64,000 nucleotides of DNA from an uncultured Christensenella sp. (GTDB taxonomy: Bacteria; Bacillota; Clostridia; Christensenellales; Pumilibacteraceae): assembly GCA_910578545.1 (NCBI GenBank), contig CAJTPT010000009.1, positions 1 to 64,000 on the forward strand. The letters run 5' to 3'. The notes under the pieces were generated by a model. That model worked only from the letters and a program-made list of their open reading frames with translations. It made no database searches and was not told where the DNA came from. Within the stretch, counting starts at the first letter, position 1. Each line of letters begins with the position of its first letter. Below, one piece after another: positions 26,319-34,217 of the stretch. A program made the translations under genes and the position numbers.

Positions 26319-27227
26319 TCATTTCTTTTCCGCGCGCCGCTTATCGTTGATTATATCGAGCGCAGCAGGGTCGATAACAGTTATCCCCTCTTCCTTGGCT
26401 ATCTTTACCATTTGAGTGAGCGCCGCCTTTAAGAATATGCGCGGTATTTTGGTTAGCCTTGAGCACGCCTCGTCGGTAAACGTTACGTCGGGATCGATAC
26501 GCTTTGCGGCATACTTGACGGAATTTACGTCGCCCTCTTTTGCGGGGATTTTTTCCGGGAACGGTCTTTTAAACTTTGAGCACCAAAAATTGGTGCTGTC
26601 ACGGTAACCGTAGTCTACGGGCACGTCGGGAAAATTCTTTGCGGTAACTCCGTCGACTATAGAGTCGTAGTATTTTTGCTTCATCAATATCTTATCTATA
26701 TTCAAGATAAAATGTGCTCCGAACTTGCTCGTTATCCCGTTAAAATTGCGGTACGGAGGTTCATAGCCCTCCAAACAACCGGGTTTATCCTCGGTCGCCC
26801 CGTCAAGCTCGGAATTCCATGTGCACTCAAAAACCTGAAACGCTTCCGCAACAACGAGCGGGCGCTCGCCTTCCGTCTGCCCGCGCTCGAGCGTAAAAAT
26901 GCAGTCCTTCATTTTGTCGTCGGTTGAGTCGCCCGGGAACCCAAGCCGCACCGCCTCGCGAAAAAACTTTTTGTCGTCGGGAATAAAATTGAGCGATACA
27001 CGGCTTCCGCGCAATATATTCTGCGCGGTATTAGAGCTGTTGCGGCATTCCAAAAGCATGGCATATCTGTCCTTGCCCGCTATATAGTACGGAAAGCATA
27101 GCGAGTATGCGCCGAGATTGGTTTTGCCGTTTTCGGCAAGCGTGCCCACAAGCACCGTCGGCATAGGAAAAAACGCCGACGTCTGATAGAAATTATCTAC
27201 TATTCTTAAATCCTTGAATGAACTCAT
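26319..27227 (-). CDS. Flavin-reductase-like FMN-binding protein with PCP_red-type tail
   Basis: 302 residues. The N-terminal two thirds resemble flavin-reductase-like split-barrel proteins that bind FMN: FFPMPTVLVGTLAENGKTNLGAYS at the start, CRNSSNTAQNIL and RVSLNFIPDD. The last 55 residues (about 240-295) have the pattern of the small PCP_red helix domain known from protochlorophyllide-reductase-related proteins (FTDEACSRLTKIPRIFLKAA ... AKEEGITVIDP). The enzyme substrate is unknown. A single-gene unit; a 169-base spacer separates it from the PfkB kinase gene. Confidence 0.75.
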   Translation of the reverse strand: MSSFKDLRIVDNFYQTSAFFPMPTVLVGTLAENGKTNLGAYSLCFPYYIAGKDRYAMLLECRNSSNTAQNILRGSRVSLNFIPDDKKFFREAVRLGFPGDSTDDKMKDCIFTLERGQTEGERPLVVAEAFQVFECTWNSELDGATEDKPGCLEGYEPPYRNFNGITSKFGAHFILNIDKILMKQKYYDSIVDGVTAKNFPDVPVDYGYRDSTNFWCSKFKRPFPEKIPAKEGDVNSVKYAAKRIDPDVTFTDEACSRLTKIPRIFLKAALTQMVKIAKEEGITVIDPAALDIINDKRRAEKK

Positions 27228-27396
27228 AACTTTTCCCCCCGCTATTAGTCAATCTGTATTAAAGTACAATTTTGTCGCGATTCGTATTTGTGAGATCCCT
27301 CGAAATGCAATGATGCTAAAGATGACAGACACGGATTCATTATTAAATCAGCGCGAAGCGCTCCGCCATACCTAATTCATAATTTCCGATTCGGAA

Positions 27397-28311
27397 TTAT
27401 CTAAACTCGTAATTCGAGTAGATTTCTTCAACATGCTGTTCGTCCGAAAAACCGAGCGCGCCGCCGCCGTGACGGATTTTGAGCGCGGCAAAGACCTCGG
27501 CACGCTTCATCGATTCGGTAACACTCTTGCCGCCGAAGTAATAATGTATAAACGCGGTAAACAGCGCGTCGCCCGCGCCGACGGTATTTACAACACCGCC
27601 GATATGTACGACGGGAAGCTTGGTTATTTTATCGGTTTCACGCTCGTAAAAGATAACGCCGTCACCGCCTAAACCGATTGCTATTATCTTTGCCGAATAG
27701 GTATTTTTAAGCTTATTCAAAAACTCTTCGGGACGTTCGGGAATATCCTCATCGCTCAAAAACAGTATGTCCGCATATTGCATAAAGTCACGGTTGAACG
27801 GGTCGTAAATATCGCTGATAACGTGCACGTCGGTCGCAATGGGTTTGCCGGCGTCCTTTGCAATCGGCAAGAGCGCACGGTTAAAGTTGGTATTACACAG
27901 CACGCAAATATCGGCGGAGTTTACTGCGTCTGCAACCGAAGCAGTGTCGATAGTTTGATCCTGAATGTTTTTGAGGTCGCTGTAAATTTGGCGTCTGCCG
28001 CCCTCGCCGGGCTCGAATAGAATAATCGACACGGGCGTCGAATCAAGCGTTTCAAATACGTACTTGCGCGATATACCACTCTCGTCGAGCTGACCGACAA
28101 CTCTTGCGCCCTCGTAATCCTTGCCGATAAGCGAGCAAAACGTAACCTCGTCGCCCAACGTTTTGGCCGCCATGGATATATTATATCCCACGCCTGATAT
28201 AGACGAGCTTATTCCGAAAAACGGATAGTCGATTGGATAATACGCTACGGGGAATGAACGTACGCGAAGATTGCTTTCGACGTTTACCAAGCCCGAAACA
28301 AAAAACTTCAT
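27397..28311 (-). CDS. PfkB-family carbohydrate kinase
   Basis: Phosphorylates a sugar or nucleoside with ATP. 304 residues from the ATG at 28311, which has GAGGT upstream. GVGYNISMAAKTLGDEVTFCSLIGKD is the first PfkB signature region, and NTVGAGDALFTAF holds the anion hole and catalytic Asp. The open frame extends 15 codons further left but crosses untranslated leader. The substrate (ribose, fructose, adenosine and so on) cannot be read from the sequence. Monocistronic with a perfect promoter. Confidence 0.9.
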   Translation of the reverse strand: MKFFVSGLVNVESNLRVRSFPVAYYPIDYPFFGISSSISGVGYNISMAAKTLGDEVTFCSLIGKDYEGARVVGQLDESGISRKYVFETLDSTPVSIILFEPGEGGRRQIYSDLKNIQDQTIDTASVADAVNSADICVLCNTNFNRALLPIAKDAGKPIATDVHVISDIYDPFNRDFMQYADILFLSDEDIPERPEEFLNKLKNTYSAKIIAIGLGGDGVIFYERETDKITKLPVVHIGGVVNTVGAGDALFTAFIHYYFGGKSVTESMKRAEVFAALKIRHGGGALGFSDEQHVEEIYSNYEFR

Positions 28312-28347
28312 TGGTTGACCTCTACACACGAAATTGCAAGCGTAAAT

Positions 28348-28376
28348 ATTATACACTCATCATAAACTTTTGTCAA
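28348..28376 (-). promoter_or_regulatory. PfkB kinase promoter, full consensus
   Basis: On the minus strand, TTGACA (28371-28376), 17 bases, TATAAT (28348-28353): a perfect sigma-A consensus, 36 bases before the ATG. It faces away from an equally perfect promoter at 28441. Confidence 0.92.
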
Positions 28377-28440
28377 GCGCGGATTATTAACAACGGATTT
28401 TAATCGACACAAAGAATGAAACATCTTATTAAAAATGTTA

Positions 28441-28469
28441 TTGACATTTTATTTATTATGCGATATAAT
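28441..28469 (+). promoter_or_regulatory. SecB-like gene promoter, full consensus
   Basis: TTGACA (28441-28446), 17 bases, TATAAT (28464-28469): a perfect sigma-A consensus, 30 bases before the ATG at 28500. Confidence 0.92.
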
Positions 28470-28499
28470 AAAGAAAAAGCCCAAAATTTCGGAGGAAAT

Positions 28500-28940
28500 A
28501 TGGAAAAAGTAGAAATACAAAAGCTCTTTAAAGACGGCGCCATGCAAGTGACCTTGCGCCGCGCAACCTTTGACAGATTGCAAATCCGTCAGCAGGTCAA
28601 CTACCGCGGCAGAACGCAAGACGAAGTGTTTTTCCAAAAACAGGACGGCGCAAACGTGGAGTTCGAGATTGTCCGCAGAATGGATTTCGAGCCGGAAGGC
28701 GTTTTTGAAATCACCGCCGTTTACACCATAAGACGCATACTTAACGACGAGTTTGTCGGACAAGACATCGACTTCCGCGAGCTGTTGCGCACCTACACCG
28801 CAAACGACTTTAACATGCTTTGCGGCAACGTGTTCTCGTCCATGTCGCTTATAATATCTCAGCTTACCCTCGCTTCCAACGGCGTGCCTATGGTTTCCCC
28901 TCCCGTTTACTGCGGCGTGGCGGCTAAACCCGAAAACTAA
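28500..28940 (+). CDS. SecB-like chaperone domain protein
   Basis: 146 residues from the ATG at 28500, with GGAGG seven bases before it (the frame is open further upstream, across the promoter). The predicted beta-sheet plus C-terminal helix follows SecB: GVFEITAVYTIRR corresponds to the G-x-F-x-x-x strand, and CGNVFSSMSLIISQLTLASN with GVPMVSPPVY to the long helix and G-F/V-P-x-x-x-x-P-V end of SecB. Firmicutes generally lack classical SecB, but SecB-like proteins occur as chaperones of toxin-antitoxin systems. A MazF-type pair follows 158 bases downstream, although a terminator separates them. The family call is by pattern only. Confidence 0.5.
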   Translation: MEKVEIQKLFKDGAMQVTLRRATFDRLQIRQQVNYRGRTQDEVFFQKQDGANVEFEIVRRMDFEPEGVFEITAVYTIRRILNDEFVGQDIDFRELLRTYTANDFNMLCGNVFSSMSLIISQLTLASNGVPMVSPPVYCGVAAKPEN

Positions 28941-28965
28941 TAAACAGTTAATTCAAACCAAACTG

Positions 28966-28997
28966 TCGGGCAGAGCAAAACGCTCCGCCCGATTTTT
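28966..28997 (+). terminator. Terminator after the SecB-like gene
   Basis: Stem TCGGGC + GAGC with GCTC + GCCCGA (one A-C mismatch, 5-base loop) followed by five T. Confidence 0.85.
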
Positions 28998-29098
28998 GTT
29001 GCCAAAAAAACCATGTCGAATTTTAGCGGAATTTATACATAACTTTTTTTATTTATCAAAAACTACTGGTATATATTTAACATTTAAGGAGAAAATCT

Positions 29099-29302
29099 AT
29101 GCAGTATATCATAGAGGTGAACGAACAATTGAACAACATGCTTTTAAACAACGCCAATCTCAGAAATATGACCGTTCCCGCATTAATCGTGGAATTATTG
29201 GGTCGTTACGTTATCGACGCGCATATTATGGAACAGGACGAGGTTTGGAAAAACGGCATAAACGAGTGTGCCGATATCAATCTCGATTGGGCTAACCTGT
29301 AA
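29099..29302 (+). CDS. Probable antitoxin of the MazF-type pair
   Basis: A 67-residue protein with AAGGAG before the ATG. The sequence (IIEVNEQLNNMLLNNANLRNMTVPALIVELLGRYV) has a strand followed by two helices, the layout of a ribbon-helix-helix DNA-binding domain. An acidic, Trp-containing tail (EDVW-like, ending LDWANL) follows and could occupy the toxin. It lies 15 bases before the MazF-family gene. Identity as antitoxin rests on position, size and this pattern, not on a recognised family. Confidence 0.65.
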   Translation: MQYIIEVNEQLNNMLLNNANLRNMTVPALIVELLGRYVIDAHIMEQDEVWKNGINECADINLDWANL

Positions 29303-29317
29303 GCAAAGGAGAAAGTC

Positions 29318-29665
29318 GTGTCGGTCTATAAGCGCGGAGAAATATATTACGCGGACTTGAGCCCCGTCATCGGTTCGGAGCAAGGCGGAGTGCGCCCTGT
29401 ACTTATCTTACAAAACGACGTTGGCAACCGATACTCGCCTACCGTTATAGTCTGCGCCGTTACGAGCAGAATTACAAAAGCAAAACTGCCCACGCACGTA
29501 GAGCTTCGCGCGGGGCAATTCGGACTTTTAAAGGATTCGGTCGTACTGTTGGAACAGCTACGCACACTCGATAAAAAACGCTTAAAGGCGCGCGTCGGCG
29601 AACTCGATTCCGCTTCCATGCGGCGAATCGAACGCGCTACTCTCATCTCACTCGGCTTTGTATAA
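29318..29665 (+). CDS. mazF: MazF/PemK-family endoribonuclease toxin
   Basis: 115 residues, GTG start with [39 protein letters not shown] is the hallmark opening of the EndoA/MazF group. [17 protein letters not shown] and [17 protein letters not shown] complete the family core. It cleaves single-stranded mRNA at short sequence motifs and is held inactive by the partner protein. Full length with the conserved Arg and Thr/Ser (RPVL, VTSRI) in place, so it is probably active. Its stop codon lies inside the terminator stem. Confidence 0.95.
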   Translation: MSVYKRGEIYYADLSPVIGSEQGGVRPVLILQNDVGNRYSPTVIVCAVTSRITKAKLPTHVELRAGQFGLLKDSVVLLEQLRTLDKKRLKARVGELDSASMRRIERATLISLGFV

Positions 29666-29678
29666 GCCGAGTTTTTTT
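29650..29678 (+). terminator. Terminator of the toxin-antitoxin operon
   Basis: A perfect 9-bp stem (29650-29658 with 29664-29672, 5-base loop) followed by T7, overlapping the last codons of the toxin gene. Confidence 0.92.
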
Positions 29679-29683
29679 GTGCG

Positions 29684-31141
29684 TTATTCTTTATAATCGG
29701 CAAAACGCAGCACGTCGTCGGCGGTAAGCATCATTTCGGCGTACGAGCTTACTGCCCGCTCCGCGCCCATACCGTTGCGGTAGCACGCAATACATGCGGC
29801 GTCAAACGGCGTAAACGCGCAGGACAGCGCCGTTATACATCCGCCTAAAACGTCGCCCATGCCGCCCTTTGCCATAGCGGGCGTGCCGCTCACGTTAAGC
29901 CGCACCTCGTTCCCGTCGGTTATAATTGTTGTCGCCGATTTTAACACAACGATACAACCGAGCTCTTTCGCAAGTGACATTGCGTTTTCCACCGTCGCAG
30001 GTTTATCGGTCAGCCGAGTAAACTCGCCGACGTGCGGCGTGAGAATAAGCGTGGCTTTTGAACTTTTCAAAAAAGCGTAATCGAGCTTGATCGCGTTTAG
30101 CGCGTCTGCGTCGATGATTATCGTTTTGTCGAAGTTGGCGCACAGATATTCCACTATCCGTTTAAGCTCGGGATTTGCACCCATACCGACGCCTATATCT
30201 ATTGCGGCGGCCGAGCATATTATCTCGTCGAGCGATTTTTTGTCAAACCGAATAAAGCCGTCCGGCGTATCCGGCATGTACTTCATCATAGCCATTGTAG
30301 CCCGCGACGACATAGCGCTGCGGTGTATCGACGGAACGCAAGCCGTTACAGTGCCCGCACCGTTAAGATACGCAGCATGCGCCGCGGCCGCCGCCATCAT
30401 CGGCGCACCGACCATGCTTCCGCTTCCGCCTATAATATAAATCCTGCCGCTTGTGCCCTTGTGAGCGCTCTTATTCTTAGAATATTTGGGGAAGTCATCA
30501 TCCTCGTAAACGCGTATATTGGATGATGTTTTTACGCCGATTTCCTTGACGATAATTTTTCCGCAAACGTCCTTGCCGGCGGAAAACAGCATTCCTATTT
30601 TATAGCACGAAAAAGTAAGCGTGACGTCGGCGCAAAAGCAAACGCCCATGATTTCGCCCGTATCGGCGTTAAGCCCCGACGGAATGTCAACCGCCAATCT
30701 GAACACATCCTTTTGCGCGTTGAGTCTTTTTATAAGCTCTGCCGCCTCGCCCTGTATTGCACGGTTGAGCCCGATTCCGAATAGAGCGTCGATAATAACT
30801 TCGGCGTCGCCGTCATACTCGCTTGCCGCACGCACGGCTATCCCCGCATTGTCGGCAAACGCAAGTGTGGCTTTATCCGTTTTTGCGCGGTCGCCAACAA
30901 TATACACGGTAACGTTACAGCCCTGACTACGCAGTCGGCACGCCGCCATAAGCCCGTCACAGCCGTTGCCGCCTGTTCCGCAAAACACGGCCGTTTTTGC
31001 GTTATCGGACTTTATTTTTCCGACAAGAAAATCCGCTACGGCAAGCGAAGCGTTAAACCGCAAAAACGTTTCGCTTAATCCGCCGCTCATAGCGCTTTGT
31101 TCGGCGGCGCGCACCTGTGCCACAGCCAATACGTTTTTCAT
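29684..31141 (-). CDS. nnr: Bifunctional NAD(P)H-hydrate epimerase/dehydratase
   Basis: Repairs hydrated NAD(P)H. 485 residues. The N-terminal YjeF_N epimerase domain (about 1-210) has FCGTGGNGCDGLMAA, IIDALFGIGL and VDIPSGLNADTG. The C-terminal ADP/ATP-dependent dehydratase (about 220-485) has GGSGSMVGAPMMA, TPHVGEFTRL and the ATP-site GTPAMAKGGMGDVLGG. Start ATG overlaps the acpS stop (ATGA). acpS-nnr is a frequent pair in Firmicutes. Confidence 0.96.
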   Translation of the reverse strand: MKNVLAVAQVRAAEQSAMSGGLSETFLRFNASLAVADFLVGKIKSDNAKTAVFCGTGGNGCDGLMAACRLRSQGCNVTVYIVGDRAKTDKATLAFADNAGIAVRAASEYDGDAEVIIDALFGIGLNRAIQGEAAELIKRLNAQKDVFRLAVDIPSGLNADTGEIMGVCFCADVTLTFSCYKIGMLFSAGKDVCGKIIVKEIGVKTSSNIRVYEDDDFPKYSKNKSAHKGTSGRIYIIGGSGSMVGAPMMAAAAAHAAYLNGAGTVTACVPSIHRSAMSSRATMAMMKYMPDTPDGFIRFDKKSLDEIICSAAAIDIGVGMGANPELKRIVEYLCANFDKTIIIDADALNAIKLDYAFLKSSKATLILTPHVGEFTRLTDKPATVENAMSLAKELGCIVVLKSATTIITDGNEVRLNVSGTPAMAKGGMGDVLGGCITALSCAFTPFDAACIACYRNGMGAERAVSSYAEMMLTADDVLRFADYKE

Positions 31142-31500
31142 TGCTTAATCTCCGTCAGCTCGACCACGGCAACGGCATTATCGCCGTCGTGCGAGATGGA
31201 CACGGAGCTGTCGAACATTCCGAACAGCGCTTTCGCATTACCGTGCGTGCGCAAAAACGGCGCGCCGCTTTCCTTGTGGTCGATCTCGATATCGCAAGGC
31301 ATTATTCCGTGCCCGAAACCGCATTCCGCGGCCTTAACCGCCGCTTCCTTGGCGCAGAAGATTCCTGCGTAGCTTTGCGCGCTTTTTGCTTTTCCGTCGC
31401 AATACTCGCGCTCGCGCTTAGTAAACACGCGCGTTAAAAACGCCTCGTTCTTTATAGCCGCAGCAATGCGCGCAATCGATATTGTATCCACGCCTATCAT
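31138..31500 (-). CDS. acpS: Holo-[acyl-carrier-protein] synthase
   Basis: Transfers 4'-phosphopantetheine from CoA to acyl carrier protein. 120 residues from the ATG at 31500 (MIGVDTISIARI, the usual AcpS start); the frame upstream belongs to the overlapped peptidase gene. Mg-binding Asp in IGVDT; FTKREREYC; the signature YAGIFCAKEAAVKA with its Glu; SISHDGDNAVAV. Linked by ATGA overlaps to the peptidase gene before it and nnr after it. Confidence 0.95.
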   Translation of the reverse strand: MIGVDTISIARIAAAIKNEAFLTRVFTKREREYCDGKAKSAQSYAGIFCAKEAAVKAAECGFGHGIMPCDIEIDHKESGAPFLRTHGNAKALFGMFDSSVSISHDGDNAVAVVELTEIKQ

Positions 31501-32405
31501 GCGACAGCATTCTCCGCGGCGCGCGCTACAGCCTCTACGCCGAGCGCCATTATTATATTCATATCCGCGCTTGCATTGCCGCACGACAGCCCGAAAAGCG
31601 TGTCGCCGTCGGCATCGGTGTGCACGGGACGAATGGAAAGCGCAAGCCCGTCGTGTGACACGGCGGCAAGTTTATTAACCCCGATTTTGTCAAGCTTGGC
31701 GTTTGTCATTACGCAACCTATAGTTGTATTTGCGCCCGCCTGCATCTTCACAATTGACAAAAGCGTGCCATCTGTCAAAGCCTTTACCGTGTTTAAATAC
31801 TGCCCATTAGGCAGGCGTGCGCCGGCGATGATTTGACCGTTCGTATGATTAAACACGTCGCCTAACGCATTTACGGCGACCACGGCGGTTACAAACACGT
31901 CGCCGAACGAACACGTAGCCCCGCCAATTCCGCCCTTACACGCACCCATAGGCCCCAAAATTTTACCTACCGTCGCGCCCGTTCCCGCGCCGACCGAGCC
32001 GAATTTAATGTTGTCCGACGCAGCGTTTTTTGCGGCGGCGTAACCCATATTTATATCCGGGTAGTGATATTCGCTAGGAGTATTTAGGTCAAACAGTACA
32101 GCCTGCGCAACGAGCGGCACCTTTTTGTCGCCTGCGGAAAAGCCTATGTTTTGCTCGCGAAGATACTTCATTACGCCGCACGACGCTTCCAGACCGTAAG
32201 CCGATCCGCCGGACAAAACGATTGCGTTTACAAAGCCCTGCGACTTTTCGGCGCGAAGCATATCCGTTTCGCGCGTGCCGGGCGCACCGCCGCGTACCGA
32301 AACACCGCCGACGGCATAGTCGGTCAGTATGCACGTGACGCCGGTATACTCGTTTTGTTCGTGTCCGATTTTAACGCCCGCGGGCAGAATGATTTTTTTG
32401 TCCAT
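31497..32405 (-). CDS. P1 (S58) family peptidase
   Basis: 302 residues of the DmpA/BapA-type N-terminal-nucleophile aminopeptidase family. KIGHEQNEYTGVTCILTD opens the protein. VNAIVLSGGSAYGLEAS and GAGTGATVGKILG are family hallmarks. GANTTIGCVMTNA contains the likely self-cleavage site and Thr nucleophile. Relatives cleave small peptides or beta-peptides, and the true substrate here is unknown. First gene of the unit with acpS and nnr. Confidence 0.88.
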   Translation of the reverse strand: MDKKIILPAGVKIGHEQNEYTGVTCILTDYAVGGVSVRGGAPGTRETDMLRAEKSQGFVNAIVLSGGSAYGLEASCGVMKYLREQNIGFSAGDKKVPLVAQAVLFDLNTPSEYHYPDINMGYAAAKNAASDNIKFGSVGAGTGATVGKILGPMGACKGGIGGATCSFGDVFVTAVVAVNALGDVFNHTNGQIIAGARLPNGQYLNTVKALTDGTLLSIVKMQAGANTTIGCVMTNAKLDKIGVNKLAAVSHDGLALSIRPVHTDADGDTLFGLSCGNASADMNIIMALGVEAVARAAENAVA

Positions 32406-32423
32406 TATTTTACATTCCTTTTA

Positions 32424-33056
32424 TCAATCATAATATTCGTCATCACTGTCAAAAGCGCCTTCTTCAGCAAGCCGTGATACGGCATCCGATATTGCCGACC
32501 AGGAAAACCCGCGCCCCGCCATAAAACGCTTTAGCTTTTGCTTATCGGTCGTTTTGTGTGATTTAATATACTTTTTTGCTACGTCGTACGCCGCGCAATC
32601 CGTTTCGTCGCCCTCTAACAGCTCGGAAATGATTTCTGCCGCAACGCCCTTGCCTTTAAGCTCGGAAGCGATACGAAACGATCCGTACTTTTTTGACTTG
32701 GACTTGATATAGCTTTGCGCGTACGTATAGTCGTCGATATATCTGTAAGCCTCGAGCTTTGATATTGTTTGGGCGATAATATCCACGTCGTAGTCCTTAT
32801 CCTTTAGGTATTTTCGTATTTCTTTTTTGGATCTCGGCGACGACGAGAGATACGATACAGCGCGCTCAAACGCAGAATTGAGCTCGCTTTTTTTCATAAC
32901 GGACTTGAGCTCTTCCGGTGTTATCTCGTCGCCCACCTTGAGCCGTGCCGAGCATGCGGCGACCTCGTCCAGGCCGCATACAAACTCGTCGTCTATAAAA
33001 ATGCTTACGCGCGTTTTGTTGCGCTTTTGCTTTTGTATGTCCGTTATCCTACCCAT
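32424..33056 (-). CDS. recX: Regulatory protein RecX
   Basis: Modulates RecA filaments. 210 residues from the ATG at 33056; MGRITDIQKQKRNKTRVSIF matches the usual start. Helical repeats follow: AVSYLSSSPRSKKEIRKYL, YRIDDYTYAQSYI-type and YGSFRIASELKGKGV. A TATAAT lies only seven bases before the ATG, so the transcript may have no leader. The frame upstream of 33056 is not used. Confidence 0.88.
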   Translation of the reverse strand: MGRITDIQKQKRNKTRVSIFIDDEFVCGLDEVAACSARLKVGDEITPEELKSVMKKSELNSAFERAVSYLSSSPRSKKEIRKYLKDKDYDVDIIAQTISKLEAYRYIDDYTYAQSYIKSKSKKYGSFRIASELKGKGVAAEIISELLEGDETDCAAYDVAKKYIKSHKTTDKQKLKRFMAGRGFSWSAISDAVSRLAEEGAFDSDDEYYD

Positions 33057-33063
33057 TACCTGT

Positions 33064-33093
33064 ATTATAACATTAAACGGATTACAAAAGCAA
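33064..33093 (-). promoter_or_regulatory. recX promoter
   Basis: On the minus strand, TTGCTT (33088-33093) and TATAAT (33064-33069), 18-base spacer. The -10 ends seven bases before the recX ATG. Confidence 0.6.
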
Positions 33094-33264
33094 CGCTTTT
33101 GTATTGCTATCGCAATTTTATCCGCTAATCGCGGATAACAGCCGTTAGTTGAAATACGGCGCAAATTTGTCATTGCAAGCAAACAAATTTTCTTGTTTAT
33201 AACACAACGCATAAAAATAAATCAAGCCGCGCATATTAATTTTACACCAAAACAAGGAGATATC

Positions 33265-33447
33265 ATGACTACAAAAAGCCTTACCGAACTTAGCGAGCTT
33301 ATGCGCAGTGAGAAGCTTGCCTACAAAAAATGCTGCAACTACGTTGCGCAAACAAACGACGAGGAGCTTAAGTGTGCGCTCGGCAACCTCGCCAACGGAC
33401 ACAGACAGCGTTACGAAACGCTTATGAACTACCTCGACAAAAACTAA
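33265..33447 (+). CDS. Small helical spore-coat-associated protein
   Basis: 60 residues from the ATG at 33265, with AAGGAG upstream. Two helices with KLAYKKCCNYVAQTNDEELK and LANGHRQRYETLMNYL. This ferritin-like two-helix unit is typical of small proteins encoded next to CotF-type coat proteins in Clostridia. Here a CotF-like gene follows after 11 bases. Called coat-associated by neighbourhood and pattern. Confidence 0.65.
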   Translation: MTTKSLTELSELMRSEKLAYKKCCNYVAQTNDEELKCALGNLANGHRQRYETLMNYLDKN

Positions 33448-33458
33448 AGGAGAAAAAA

Positions 33459-34142
33459 ATGCAATACGATAATAAATACGATTTCGATCATAACGACTGC
33501 CCCGAGTACGAAAATGACGTGCCCGCCGAGTTTGCGTCCGACTTTATTGTGGAAACAAACACGTACGATTACGACGAGATTGCCGACTACGACGAATACG
33601 ACAATCCAGAGAATGAGCAGGCGGCAACAACCGACGATAACAATAAGTACAACCTCGACAAGCAAAGCTCGTCGTACAGTGATCTGAGCAATCTTTACGT
33701 CACCGAAACAAGCTACGACAACGACGTACAGGACAACTACGACGTAGAGTCCGCCGACGACACCGACAGTCAGGCATACCGTTATGCCGTCAATCCCGAG
33801 GACGAGCAAGCCGCGACAAACGATTATGACAACTTCGGTTGCGAGTGCTGCAAGACACAGGCGCAGGTGCGCTGCGAGCTTGACGACTACGAGATAATAT
33901 CCGACGTTCTCGGCTCGGAAAAGCAAATAGTAAAGCTGTACTCAACCGCGCTTTGCGAAGCGGCAGAGGAAAACTTCCGCGACATAATCCGCGAAAACTT
34001 TAACGAGGCCGCCGCAGACCAATACAAGGCGTTTTCGTATATGCAAAAGCGCGGACTGTATCAGACCGAGCAAGCGACCGAGCAAAAAATTTCGGAGGCC
34101 AAACAACAGTTTTACCCGCTTTGCGACGACTGCAACTGCTAA
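33459..34142 (+). CDS. CotF-family spore coat protein with acidic N-terminal region
   Basis: 227 residues from the ATG at 33459 (AAAGGAG before it). Residues 1-145 are low complexity, dominated by Asp, Tyr, Asn and Glu (DYDEIADYDEYDNPENE; DNDVQDNYDVESADD). From about 155 the CotF domain begins: DDYEIISDVLGSEKQIVKLYS, LREN-type helix RDIIRENFNEAAADQYKAF, MQKRGLYQ and EQKISEAKQQF, which are the conserved parts of the family. It ends in a Cys-containing DDCNC. It forms a two-gene unit with 33265-33447. Confidence 0.8.
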   Translation: MQYDNKYDFDHNDCPEYENDVPAEFASDFIVETNTYDYDEIADYDEYDNPENEQAATTDDNNKYNLDKQSSSYSDLSNLYVTETSYDNDVQDNYDVESADDTDSQAYRYAVNPEDEQAATNDYDNFGCECCKTQAQVRCELDDYEIISDVLGSEKQIVKLYSTALCEAAEENFRDIIRENFNEAAADQYKAFSYMQKRGLYQTEQATEQKISEAKQQFYPLCDDCNC

Positions 34143-34157
34143 CATTATTACGGCAAC

Positions 34158-34202
34158 AAAAAAAGACCGTTAAGCAAAATTCAGTGCCGACGGTCTTTTT
34201 TA
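34158..34202. terminator. Bidirectional terminator between coat gene and phosphoribosyltransferase
   Basis: Stem AAAAAAAGACCGT / ACGGTCTTTTTT with a loop of 19 bases; A- and T-runs on both sides allow it to work for both convergent genes. Confidence 0.85.
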
Positions 34203-34217
34203 TTTACAATAACTTAT

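Noticed and set aside
27228..27396. Small gene between the flavin-reductase-like gene and PfkB kinase gene
   Set aside because: No frame with ribosome site on either strand; only palindromic pieces.
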